A stretch of DNA of 64,000 nucleotides from PALSA-1296 sp037143335 (GTDB taxonomy: Bacteria > Bacteroidota > Ignavibacteria > Palsa-1295): contig JBAWZA010000005.1 of NCBI GenBank assembly GCA_037143335.1, positions 77,837 to 141,836 on the forward strand. Direction: 5' to 3'. The notes below the pieces were generated by a model that was given only the letters and a program-made list of their open reading frames with translations, did not search any database and was not told the DNA's origin. The translations under genes were made by a program, and so were the position numbers. Positions 17,240-26,149 of this stretch are shown here, in pieces (position 1 is the stretch's first letter; every line of letters starts with the position of its first letter).

Positions 17240-18946
17240 TTAAAATACAACGGCTTCTTGGTATTCGCCAAAAGGAATTTTCAAGACGCCGATCATCTCG
17301 CCAAGTGTTACGTAATCATTAGCAGCACGAATCAGTACTGGCATGAGATTCGTATGGCCGAACGCAGCCACTTTGATCTCCTCTATTCGTTCATCTACTG
17401 CAGCTTGCGAGCGATTTGCTTTTAATTCGCGAAGCTCACGAAGCTGATTCCGTTCTACCTCAGGAGAAATTTGCAAAATCGGAATTGTGATCTTCTCATT
17501 CTCCTCGATGTACTCGTTCACACCGACAATATATTTTTCTTTCTTATCGAGTTCGAGCTGGTAGCGATAAGCGGCATCTGCGATCTCGCGTTGGAAAAAT
17601 CCTGCTTCTATAGCAGGAATAACACCGCCGAGCGCATCAATCTTATCAAAATAATCATTTGCTTCCGCTTCGAGTCTGTCGGTTTCGGCTTCAACGAAGT
17701 ATGAACCGCCGAGTGGATCAACCGTGTTGATGACCCCTGTTTCGTAAGCAAGAATCTGCTGAGTCCGTAGCGCAATCTTCACTGCTTTCTCTGATGGCAA
17801 TGCTAATGTCTCGTCCATCGAATTGGTGTGAAGAGATTGGGTACCACCAAGTGCCGCAGCCATAGCTTCAAAAGCTGTGCGCACGATATTATTCTCAGGT
17901 TGCTGAGCGGTGAGTGAACAACCAGCAGTTTGCGTATGAAATCGTAGCGTCCATGACTTCGGATTCTTCGCGCCATATTTATTTCTCATCCGGTTCGCAT
18001 AGATTCTTCGAGCGGCGCGGAGTTTGGCAATCTCTTCGAAGAAATCAATATGCGAATTAAAGAAATGCGAAATGCGCGGAGCAAAATCATCAATATCCAT
18101 CCCACGTGCAATGCAATGCTCAACGTATGCAAATCCATCAGCGAGTGTGAACGCTAATTCTTGAGCGGCAGTCGAGCCTGCTTCGCGAATGTGATAACCT
18201 GAAACAGATACCGGATTCCACTGCGGTACTTCCTTCGTGCAGAACTCGATCATATCCACGATGATTCGCATCGAAGGCTCTGGCGGATAAATAAATTCTT
18301 TCTGTGCGATATACTCTTTCAAAATATCATTCTGCAGAGTGCCACGAAGTTTACTATATGGCACACCTTGTTTATCGGCAACGCAGAGATAATATGCGAA
18401 GATCATCGCCGCTGGTGAGTTAATGGTCATCGAAGTTGAGACTTCGCCGAGCGGAATTCCATCGAAGAGTTTTTCCATATCACGGAGCGAGCTAATCGCT
18501 ACTCCGCAAATTCCGACTTCGCCTTCGCTCCACGCATCATCGGCATCACGTCCCATAAGAGTCGGAAGATCAAAAGCAGTTGAGAGACCTGTTTGCCCAT
18601 GCGCCAAGAGATATTTGAATCTGGCATTCGTATCCTCAGGCGAACCGAATCCTGCGAACTGGCGCATCGTCCAGACCTTTCCGCGATACCCATTCGGATG
18701 GATTCCGCGAGTGTAGGGATACTCTCCTGGGAATCCGAGTTTATCAAGATAATCATTCGCCGTAGTCCCTCGCGGAGAGTAGAGTGTGTCGAGGTGCTTC
18801 CCGGAAAGCGTTGTATGCTTCCAGCCCGTGGTTTTTCCACGTTCATTGGCTTGCTCCCACCGTCCCTTTGCCTCGAAGTATTCGGGGGATGTTTCGAAAG
18901 AATTTGAGCCTAATTGATTGCCACCTGCCATATTCGTATCCTTCAT
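17240..18946 (-). CDS. Acyl-CoA mutase large subunit (methylmalonyl-CoA mutase type)
   Basis: A 568-residue catalytic subunit of an adenosylcobalamin mutase, most like the archaeal-type methylmalonyl-CoA mutase alpha chain. It contains only the TIM-barrel substrate domain: YTRGIHPNGYRGKVWTMRQF near 95-115, LSTAFDLPT, the NDILKEYIAQ block, PEPSMRI, HFNSH-like stretches and LHTNSMDETLALP. The B12-binding domain must come from a separate small subunit not in this window. The substrate Tyr (NGY) and Arg (SMRI) of methylmalonyl-CoA mutases are kept, in favour of methylmalonyl-CoA over isobutyryl-CoA. It links succinyl-CoA and propionyl-CoA metabolism. It lies 81 bases upstream of the glycosyltransferase operon on the same strand. 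Confidence 0.92.
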   Translation of the reverse strand: MKDTNMAGGNQLGSNSFETSPEYFEAKGRWEQANERGKTTGWKHTTLSGKHLDTLYSPRGTTANDYLDKLGFPGEYPYTRGIHPNGYRGKVWTMRQFAGFGSPEDTNARFKYLLAHGQTGLSTAFDLPTLMGRDADDAWSEGEVGICGVAISSLRDMEKLFDGIPLGEVSTSMTINSPAAMIFAYYLCVADKQGVPYSKLRGTLQNDILKEYIAQKEFIYPPEPSMRIIVDMIEFCTKEVPQWNPVSVSGYHIREAGSTAAQELAFTLADGFAYVEHCIARGMDIDDFAPRISHFFNSHIDFFEEIAKLRAARRIYANRMRNKYGAKNPKSWTLRFHTQTAGCSLTAQQPENNIVRTAFEAMAAALGGTQSLHTNSMDETLALPSEKAVKIALRTQQILAYETGVINTVDPLGGSYFVEAETDRLEAEANDYFDKIDALGGVIPAIEAGFFQREIADAAYRYQLELDKKEKYIVGVNEYIEENEKITIPILQISPEVERNQLRELRELKANRSQAAVDERIEEIKVAAFGHTNLMPVLIRAANDYVTLGEMIGVLKIPFGEYQEAVVF

Positions 18947-19039
18947 AAACTCGACTAATTTAAGCGTTAGCCTAAAACGTGAGGAGGGTGGGGAAGGTTG
19001 CGGGGGGTGAGATGTGTTACCTGTTAATGATTATTACCG

Positions 19040-19047
19040 TATTTTTG
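19040..19047 (+). promoter_or_regulatory. Bacteroidota-type -7 element (TATTTTTG)
   Basis: An exact TAnnTTTG match 40 bases upstream of tmk, in an AT-rich stretch between divergent genes. Confidence 0.4.
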
Positions 19048-19087
19048 TGAAGACCCCATTTAGTAGAATTTTTACGAACAAATTTCC

Positions 19088-19702
19088 ATGTTTATCACAT
19101 TCGAAGGTATTGATGGTTGCGGCAAGACGACGCAGGCACAGTTGTTGCGCGAGCGATTGCAGGCGATAGGCAAAGATGTTCTCCTTCTCCGCGAACCCGG
19201 TGGCACCGAGCTATCGGAGCAAGTACGTACGATTCTGCTCAATAAGACCTTTACCAATCCGCTAACGCGTGAAACGGAGTTACTTTTATTTGCTGCAAGC
19301 CGAGCGCAACTTGTTAGGGAAGTAATCCGCCCCGCACTTGATCGTGGGACGATAGTCTTGCTTGACCGTTTTACCGATTCGACTTTGGCGTATCAGGGAT
19401 TCGGACGCGGGGTTGCACTCAAACAGATCGAGCAGATTAACCAAGCCGCAACTGGCGGACTTGAACCTGAAATCACATTCCTGTTGGATCTACCACTCGA
19501 AATTGCCGCCGAAAGAAGGAAGGATTCACCTGAAGATCGAATCGAATCCGAGCGAACGGAATTCCACCAAAAAGTAATGGAAGGCTACTGGTACCTTGCC
19601 CAGCAAAATGAAGTGCGCATCCGAACAATTGATGCTAAAAAATCCCAAAAGGACATCGCCGAGAAAATTTGGGAAATTCTCGAGAGTAGGGTGAAAGAAT
19701 AA
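19088..19702 (+). CDS. tmk: dTMP kinase (thymidylate kinase)
   Basis: A 204-residue cytoplasmic enzyme that phosphorylates dTMP to dTDP with ATP. The P-loop FEGIDGCGKTTQ is at 4-15, LLLREPGGT follows, and the substrate motif DRFTDSTLAYQG is at about 94-105 (the usual DRYxxSxxAYQG with Phe). The LID region and C-terminal helix are in place; length is normal. It converges with lysS, leaving only 15 bases between the stop codons. Confidence 0.96.
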   Translation: MFITFEGIDGCGKTTQAQLLRERLQAIGKDVLLLREPGGTELSEQVRTILLNKTFTNPLTRETELLLFAASRAQLVREVIRPALDRGTIVLLDRFTDSTLAYQGFGRGVALKQIEQINQAATGGLEPEITFLLDLPLEIAAERRKDSPEDRIESERTEFHQKVMEGYWYLAQQNEVRIRTIDAKKSQKDIAEKIWEILESRVKE

Positions 19703-19717
19703 GCAATAAATATTTTA

Positions 19718-21262
19718 CTAAGCTTTCTCCGGTCGCATCGCAGGGAAGAGGACGACATCTCTGATTGATTCTTCGCCGGTCATTATCATCACGAGTCTAT
19801 CGATTCCGAATCCGAGGCCGGCTGTGGGAGGCATACCGGTTTCTAATGCGCGAAGAAAATCTTCGTCAAGTGCCATCGCTTCGTCATCGCCGCGAGCTTT
19901 GAGCTTTGCTTGTTCTTCGAAGCGAGCGCGTTGATCGAGCGGATCATTTAACTCGCTGAATGCATTCGCAAGCTCTTGGCCGTTGACCATAAGCTCGAAC
20001 CTCTCCACAAGTCCTGGCTTTGTCCGATGATTTTTTGCAAGGGGTGACATCGAGAGAGGATAGTCCGTAATGAATGTAGGCTGAATCAAATTTGCTTCAA
20101 CTTTTTCGGAAAATAATTCGTCCACAATCTTTCCATGACCTGCACTTGGTTCGATATGAACGCCCAGCTTAGTGGCTGTCTCCCGCAATTGGCTTTCATC
20201 CATTTGGCTGACATCAACGCCAGTGTACTCTTTGATTGAATCATACATTGTGAGTCTTCTGAATGGCGGAGTAAAGTCTATTACATTTCCATTTTTTTGT
20301 GTGACCTTCATGTCGCCTGTTATCACGCGAGCAACTTCCGCGAACACTTGCTCGGTGAAGTCCATCATCCAGTTGTAATCTTTGTAGGCGATATAAATTT
20401 CCGCCATCGTAAACTCAGGCGAATGATTTTTATCCATTCCCTCATTCCGGAAGTCTTTGGAAATTTCATACACGCCCTCAGCAAGTCCGCCAACGATGAG
20501 TCGTTTTAGATATAACTCATCAGCGATTCGGAGGTAGAGATCAAAGTCAAGCGCATTGTGATGCGTAATGAAAGGCCGAGCATACGCTCCTCCATAGAGA
20601 GGCTGCAAGACAGGAGTTTCAACTTCAAGGTAGCCGCGTTCATCAAAAAATTTTCGGAGCGTGGTAATTATTTTTGCGCGTTTACGGAAGACATCTCGAA
20701 TGTGCGGATTGGCAACAAGATCAATGTAACGTCTTCTGTATCGTAATTCTTTATCGCTGAAGGCATCATGGATAATTTTTTCGCCCGTCGCTTCGTCAAT
20801 TTCTTCCTTAACTACTGGAAGTGGCTTAAGTGCTTTTGTAAGTACGGCGAATGATTGCGTATGCAAAGAGATTTCACCAGTGCGAGTGCGGAAAATAAAT
20901 CCGTTGACTCCGATAATGTCACCAATGTCTAAGAGCTTAAAAATTTCGTAGCCATCGCCAAGTTCATCAGACTTCAGATAAATCTGAATCTTCCCTTCTT
21001 CATCGAGGATGTGTACAAAACTTGCCTTACCCATTTTACGGATTGCCGTGATCCTACCCGCGACAGAAGCAATAGGTTTGGCTTCGAGGTTTGCTTCATC
21101 AAAGAGCGCACGGGCTTGGGTTGACGAATGTGTGCGGTCAAATGAGTAGCCATAAGGCTCCGTCCCAAGTTTGCGCAAGGCGAGCATGGAATTCAGTCGC
21201 TCTTGCTCCTGATCGCCAAGTGCGGATAGATCAATTGTAGTAAGATTCGGAAGTTCTGACAT
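19718..21262 (-). CDS. lysS: Lysine--tRNA ligase (class II)
   Basis: A 514-residue class II lysyl-tRNA synthetase. The N-terminal anticodon-binding OB fold covers about 60-150 (VAGRITAIRKMGKASFVHI). Motif 1 is in RKRAKIITTLRKFFDERGYLEVETP, motif 2 in FRNEGMDKNHSPEFTMAE and motif 3 in PTAGLGFGIDRLVMIMTG. The start is 60 bases from the downstream edge of the TonB receptor gene on the same strand, so it may be read from that operon as well as its own promoter. Confidence 0.97.
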   Translation of the reverse strand: MSELPNLTTIDLSALGDQEQERLNSMLALRKLGTEPYGYSFDRTHSSTQARALFDEANLEAKPIASVAGRITAIRKMGKASFVHILDEEGKIQIYLKSDELGDGYEIFKLLDIGDIIGVNGFIFRTRTGEISLHTQSFAVLTKALKPLPVVKEEIDEATGEKIIHDAFSDKELRYRRRYIDLVANPHIRDVFRKRAKIITTLRKFFDERGYLEVETPVLQPLYGGAYARPFITHHNALDFDLYLRIADELYLKRLIVGGLAEGVYEISKDFRNEGMDKNHSPEFTMAEIYIAYKDYNWMMDFTEQVFAEVARVITGDMKVTQKNGNVIDFTPPFRRLTMYDSIKEYTGVDVSQMDESQLRETATKLGVHIEPSAGHGKIVDELFSEKVEANLIQPTFITDYPLSMSPLAKNHRTKPGLVERFELMVNGQELANAFSELNDPLDQRARFEEQAKLKARGDDEAMALDEDFLRALETGMPPTAGLGFGIDRLVMIMTGEESIRDVVLFPAMRPEKA

Positions 21263-21323
21263 TTCGGTATATTTAAAACGAGAATAAGTAGGGTAACACT
21301 TCCGCAGTAAGCAAGACTCCAGC

Positions 21324-23690
21324 TTAAAATTCAGCGCTTATCCCAATAGATGGCAGAATGCCGAGCTGCGTTTGGACCTCTATAGCACGTGTCGCTGTAT
21401 TAAATACCGGCGCATCAGGGTTTTTCCTGTTGTAAATATTCTGAATATCAATATAGCTGATAAGTGTCCAGGTATCAAAAAGCCAGCGCTTATCAACTCT
21501 GATATCAAGAGCATGTGAAGGAGTCAGGCGAAGAGCATTATACTGAGAAACATTCTGATATCCAAAGCTCGGATCGCCACTAACTGCATTGATGGGCGTA
21601 TATGGTCGTCCAGTGGCAAATCGGAATTTCATGCCTGCCTCCCAAAGCTCGTTGAATTTGTATCCGCCACTGATATTGAGAATAACCGTCTGGTCAAAAT
21701 TACTCGGCCGTTCGATTCCATCGATTGCAGTAAACCGTGATTGATTAAAGCTGAGTGCTACGGTCCCATAACATGGGATCTGTGAGAATTTTTTCTGCAT
21801 CGAAAGCTCGATACCTCGTGCGATGCCCTTCCCTCTGCTTGCAAGTGGCTCTAAGCCAAAAGATGAAAACCCATCCTGCTCCCCTCCAAAGCCAGTCCCT
21901 GTGTTTGCAAGAATAAGGTATTGTCGTGAGAGACTCGCCGGATAATCTGAATAATTTTTAAGGTATGCTTCTGCTGTTAACTTAACTCCATCACCAAAGA
22001 ATTTATCAATTCCAAGGACAAAGACGTCTGTTTTAATATCATTCAAATTTCTGTTGTCGGGATTGGCAACAAGCCAAATATAAGAAGGTGATTGATAATA
22101 ACGGCCACCGCTTGCATTCAAGGTGAGATCATTCATAAGTGAATAGCTCAAAGCTCCCCGAAGACTTGGGTAGAATTTTGTTGCAATACCAGAGAAATAA
22201 TCAAGCCTGCCGCCGAGATTTAATCGTAACGAAGAAAATAGAACGGAAGAGTATTGACTATATAGAGCATATTTATAAAATCTATCAGCCAAACTAAGGC
22301 TTAGAGAATCCGCAGGTTGCTTGAGTGAGAGATCGGTTGTAAAATGTATAGTTTTTGCTTGTCCTCCAAATGTCATTTCCGATCCACCAGAAAAAAGGAA
22401 TGTGGCATCACTCCGTAAATTTATTTCTTGCTCAATCGAGTTATTGATGAAAATCGGTTCTTCCAACACATTGACTTGCTTAAATCTATAATCGACAGAT
22501 GTTTCGCCCAGAGTAGTAACAAGAAAACCCGACCCCCATAAATGTTTCCATGTTACACCAGCTAAAGACTGATATTGAGTATTATTAAGAATCTGCGAAT
22601 TATTGATCCTATCGGAGTCTGTTCGGTTTAACTGCACAATATAGTCGACAACTCCAATTCCGATCGCCGTTAATTCGTCATTCTTGCTTAGGGTATAATG
22701 TACTTTGCCCAGAAAGTCCCAATAAGTTGGAATGAATGATAATCCTGCTGCACGAAAAATAAAATCAAGATAACTTCTGCGCGCGCTGAAAAGGAAATCT
22801 CCATTACCGCCTGCAGGTCCTTCTAAGTTCAACCCGAATTGAGAAGCAGATATAGTTGCTTTTCCTCCCAAACCGTCGTTACGTCCGTCTCTAAGATCCA
22901 AGGTCAGTACACTCGACGTTTTATCACCATATTTTACGCCAAACCCACCAGTTGAGAAACTGACATCACGTACGAAATCAAGATTCACAAAAGACAAAGG
23001 ACCGCCGCCTGCACCTTGGGTACCAAAATGATTTATATTTGGTGATTCGATATTGTTGATCAGATAGAGATTCTCACTTGGCGCTCCACCTCGAACGAGG
23101 AGGTCGTTTCTACCATTTTGTGCCTGAGCCACACCTGGTGCGATAGAGATCGCCCTTACGACATCTTCAAATCCACCTGGCAACCGACGTACTTCTTCGC
23201 TGGAGTAATTGAGCGTGCTTGTAATATTGTCGATGTTCTTTTCATATGGATTCGCTGTAACGATTACATCTTCTCCTTTGACACTCGTCTGCATAAGTTC
23301 AACAACTAAGTCTATTGGTCGACCAGGCGAAACGACAACATCTGTCTTTTCTAAAGGCACATAACCATTGGCTGATATGCGGAGTCGGTATGATCCAGCC
23401 GGCAGAAGATCAACCTTAAATCTACCATTAATTCTTGAGACTGCGCCATATTTTGTACCGAGTATTTTAATTGTAGCGCCTATGATCTCTTCCTGGCTCA
23501 TTTTGTCGATCACTTTACCACTCAAAGATCCGAATTTGGTATTCGAAACCTTGGGTGATGGGATCGTGTCTTGTTGCTGTGCTTGAAGAGAAGTAGCGAG
23601 GAAAAAAAGAGAGATGATTACAAGAGCAAAACGGTTGTTCTTTCTTAGAAAAAGTAGGTTCAAAAAGTTGGGTAAATTATACATTAGCAT
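21324..23690 (-). CDS. TonB-dependent outer-membrane receptor with carboxypeptidase-regulatory-like domain
   Basis: A 788-residue SusC-like or ferric-siderophore-type receptor. A long signal peptide ends at LQA before Gln. A carboxypeptidase-regulatory-like beta-sandwich covers about 52-120 (LSGKVIDKMSQEEIIGATI ... GRFKVDLLPAGSYRLRI). The plug domain follows (about 145-260), with LVRGGAPSENLYLINNI. The rest is a 22-strand barrel ending in the outer-membrane signature Phe. No SusD partner is present; it sits downstream of a VWA protein and an EnvC-like protein on the same strand. The substrate cannot be read from sequence. Confidence 0.92.
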   Translation of the reverse strand: MLMYNLPNFLNLLFLRKNNRFALVIISLFFLATSLQAQQQDTIPSPKVSNTKFGSLSGKVIDKMSQEEIIGATIKILGTKYGAVSRINGRFKVDLLPAGSYRLRISANGYVPLEKTDVVVSPGRPIDLVVELMQTSVKGEDVIVTANPYEKNIDNITSTLNYSSEEVRRLPGGFEDVVRAISIAPGVAQAQNGRNDLLVRGGAPSENLYLINNIESPNINHFGTQGAGGGPLSFVNLDFVRDVSFSTGGFGVKYGDKTSSVLTLDLRDGRNDGLGGKATISASQFGLNLEGPAGGNGDFLFSARRSYLDFIFRAAGLSFIPTYWDFLGKVHYTLSKNDELTAIGIGVVDYIVQLNRTDSDRINNSQILNNTQYQSLAGVTWKHLWGSGFLVTTLGETSVDYRFKQVNVLEEPIFINNSIEQEINLRSDATFLFSGGSEMTFGGQAKTIHFTTDLSLKQPADSLSLSLADRFYKYALYSQYSSVLFSSLRLNLGGRLDYFSGIATKFYPSLRGALSYSLMNDLTLNASGGRYYQSPSYIWLVANPDNRNLNDIKTDVFVLGIDKFFGDGVKLTAEAYLKNYSDYPASLSRQYLILANTGTGFGGEQDGFSSFGLEPLASRGKGIARGIELSMQKKFSQIPCYGTVALSFNQSRFTAIDGIERPSNFDQTVILNISGGYKFNELWEAGMKFRFATGRPYTPINAVSGDPSFGYQNVSQYNALRLTPSHALDIRVDKRWLFDTWTLISYIDIQNIYNRKNPDAPVFNTATRAIEVQTQLGILPSIGISAEF

Positions 23691-23751
23691 TCGGATTTAC
23701 GTTCAAGGTTATTGAGTGTGAGCACCGCTACGGAAGGATATTCTCCGGGTT

Positions 23752-24666
23752 TCACCTTCTACCCGCAGCACCGCGGAAATGGAAACTGAAAACGAGCTTA
23801 TACGAATAGGGAATATCTCTTCGTAAATCTCTTAATATTATTTGCAATTCACGAAGCTCGCCAGCAGCATAATAATCGCCATGCGTTTTTTTTGCGAGCC
23901 AAAATAATCTGTTGTTTGGCTCAGTATTGAAATTGATAGCGAACAAGGTAACAGGAATCGCTTTCATAAGCTCTGCTAATTGGTCAATGCTTGCCGAGGT
24001 GACGTTATCTGCTCCATCAGTCACAACGATCATGACTTCGCGTCGAAGCGAATCCCCTGTTTTTCTGCGCTGAATAATTCGGTACAATCCTCTGAGCATA
24101 GATTCATATAGTGGTGTCAGATTGGTACGAATGGTATCGTATGAATGCCAAAATTCTTTTAATCTTTGAGGTGAAGAAGTGAACTCGCTTGCAGCAATGA
24201 ATAATTGCTCGCGGTTTGTCCCATCATAAGTTCGCCTACGTTCAGTGTTGTCGAATGTGATAGCGTTCGCTACATAACCGCTGGGAAGCGAATCCAAATA
24301 TTCATCCATATATTTCGTCAACGAATCATACGAATGAAACATCGAGGCAGAGTTATCGAGTATGAATGTGATCGCGAGATCGTGCAATTCCACAGAAGTA
24401 TTTTTCACACATGAAATAATGGTGGCAGTGTCACCATCTCTTGTTACGATAAAATCATCTTCCTCAAGTCGAGTCAGGGCATGACCATTTTTATCATTCA
24501 CACGAACTATCGCCGAGTCGTGGTCGAGAGAATGTAAGGATAAGTCTCCGGCTTTAATATTTCTTAATTGTATTCGTATTTGGTGAGCGAGCTGTCCGAA
24601 GCTAACGGTAAGCGTCAGTGTACTCAGAGTGACGATGAAGCAGATGATTTGAAATATGTGTCTCAT
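23752..24666 (-). CDS. Secreted von Willebrand factor type A domain protein
   Basis: A 304-residue exported protein: the signal peptide ends at SFG before Gln, then a short beta domain with the VRVNDKNGHALTRLEEDDF pattern seen before many secreted VWA domains, then a VWA domain (about 93-290). The metal-ion site is complete: D.S.S in ILDNSASM, Thr in NLTPLYESM and Asp in VVTDGAD. VWA domains bind partner proteins through Mg2+. Its ATG directly abuts the stop of the EnvC-like gene, so the two are cotranslated. It has no T9SS sorting domain, so it is probably periplasmic. Confidence 0.85.
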   Translation of the reverse strand: MRHIFQIICFIVTLSTLTLTVSFGQLAHQIRIQLRNIKAGDLSLHSLDHDSAIVRVNDKNGHALTRLEEDDFIVTRDGDTATIISCVKNTSVELHDLAITFILDNSASMFHSYDSLTKYMDEYLDSLPSGYVANAITFDNTERRRTYDGTNREQLFIAASEFTSSPQRLKEFWHSYDTIRTNLTPLYESMLRGLYRIIQRRKTGDSLRREVMIVVTDGADNVTSASIDQLAELMKAIPVTLFAINFNTEPNNRLFWLAKKTHGDYYAAGELRELQIILRDLRRDIPYSYKLVFSFHFRGAAGRR

Positions 24667-26013
24667 TTATTTCAACCATCCGAGTGGATTCTGTTTTGAT
24701 TTTCCTTTCCACACTTCAAAGTGCAACACTGCACCCAACTCAGAATTCGTACCGCTCGATGCAATCAATTGTCCCTTCGTGACTTTCGAGCCTGTTCCAA
24801 TTTTGGTACTGCCGAGATCAGCATAAACCGAATGCACTCCGCCACCGTGGCGAATAATCATGATTGTCCCGTAACTAGGCAAAGAGCTGATAAGCGATAC
24901 AACACCATCACCCGCTGAATGAACAGCCGAACCAGAAGACGTACCTATATCAATTCCGAGATTCATCGTCACTGTGCCAAGCTCTCTATTCCGATGTTCG
25001 CCAAATCCTTGGACGATCTTATGAGAAGAGGTAGGCCACGAGAGTGAATGAGGTCCGGCAAGGCTTTTTGATTCTGCAATATCTCGGGACTCTTGATCTT
25101 GATCTTGTCTGGATAATTTCTTTCCTCCTTTTTTCTTGCGTTTGCGTTCGGCCATTCTTCGGCTGATTTCTTTTTCGCGTTGTTTCCGTTGTGCTTCCTC
25201 TTTTGCAAGGAGATTTGCGATGATTCCTTCTAATCGCTTCGCACTTGCTTTTCTTTTTTCAAGTTCGCGTTGCAACTGCTGCTTCGAATTTTGAATCTGT
25301 CGTAGTTCTTGTGCTTGGGCTTTCTTCTGTGCTTCGGCTGTTAATTCTTGCTCTTTGGTGGCATCAATTCGGCTTAATTCCAGATTGAGTACTTCGGATA
25401 CTTCATCCTTATTGTTAGAAAGATTTGTCTTTGTCGAATCAAGCTCAATCTTGTTGCGGTTAAAGGCAGAACCCACCAAATGTCCAAAGTACATATCCCG
25501 CGCACGCTGTGCGGCTTCATTGGGATCGCCGAACATCATGTTATCTGTTGCATGAGATTTATAGGAGCCTTGCATGTATTTTTGAATCGTCGCTACCTCG
25601 TATCCTTTCTTTAGTGTATCAATCGAAGAAGATGTTTTTTCTATTGATTGGTCTAATTGATTCACTTGCTCTTCGAGTTGCGAAGCCTTGGTCTGTAAAT
25701 TCGATAAGCGATTTTTGAGCAACCTTGTCTTCTTATCAAATTCCGCGAGTGACTTCGCCGATTTTCGCTCACGGAGTGTATGTTGTTTTAGCTCCTGCTC
25801 TGTCTTAGCAATTTCACGGCGTAATTTTTTTAACTCTGCCTCATTCGAAACCCGAGCGGAGTGGATTTTAGTAGAGGATGAGCGCGGATGCTTCTTGCGA
25901 ACTTTATGGGACCTGGCTTCCAGTGACTTAACTTGGAGCGAACAGAGAAGTACGCTTGCGCAAAGAAGATAGCTAAAGAGTCTGGCCTTGTATGGTTGCT
26001 TTGGTGTTGGCAA
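24667..26013 (-). CDS. EnvC/NlpD-like murein hydrolase activator with degenerate LytM domain
   Basis: A 448-residue exported protein with a signal peptide (to about residue 34), a basic segment, long coiled coils (about 55-140 and 200-290), a basic low-complexity linker and a C-terminal peptidase M23/LytM domain (about 330-448). The zinc ligands of active enzymes are altered: the HxGxD motif reads NLGID and HxH reads VLHFE. Such degenerate LytM proteins activate amidases rather than cut peptidoglycan themselves, as E. coli EnvC does in cell division. It heads an operon with the VWA protein and probably the TonB receptor. Confidence 0.85.
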   Translation of the reverse strand: MPTPKQPYKARLFSYLLCASVLLCSLQVKSLEARSHKVRKKHPRSSSTKIHSARVSNEAELKKLRREIAKTEQELKQHTLRERKSAKSLAEFDKKTRLLKNRLSNLQTKASQLEEQVNQLDQSIEKTSSSIDTLKKGYEVATIQKYMQGSYKSHATDNMMFGDPNEAAQRARDMYFGHLVGSAFNRNKIELDSTKTNLSNNKDEVSEVLNLELSRIDATKEQELTAEAQKKAQAQELRQIQNSKQQLQRELEKRKASAKRLEGIIANLLAKEEAQRKQREKEISRRMAERKRKKKGGKKLSRQDQDQESRDIAESKSLAGPHSLSWPTSSHKIVQGFGEHRNRELGTVTMNLGIDIGTSSGSAVHSAGDGVVSLISSLPSYGTIMIIRHGGGVHSVYADLGSTKIGTGSKVTKGQLIASSGTNSELGAVLHFEVWKGKSKQNPLGWLK

Positions 26014-26149
26014 TGTAGAGCTGTGAACAATTATTACTCAACCGTAATTCGTAACTATTGGCAACGAAATCTTTGAACTAATATCGCGCGTTCCCCGTTT
26101 TCTCGCCGCCTAAATTATAGGTACTTGTCTTAAGTAAAAAATTATCCCT

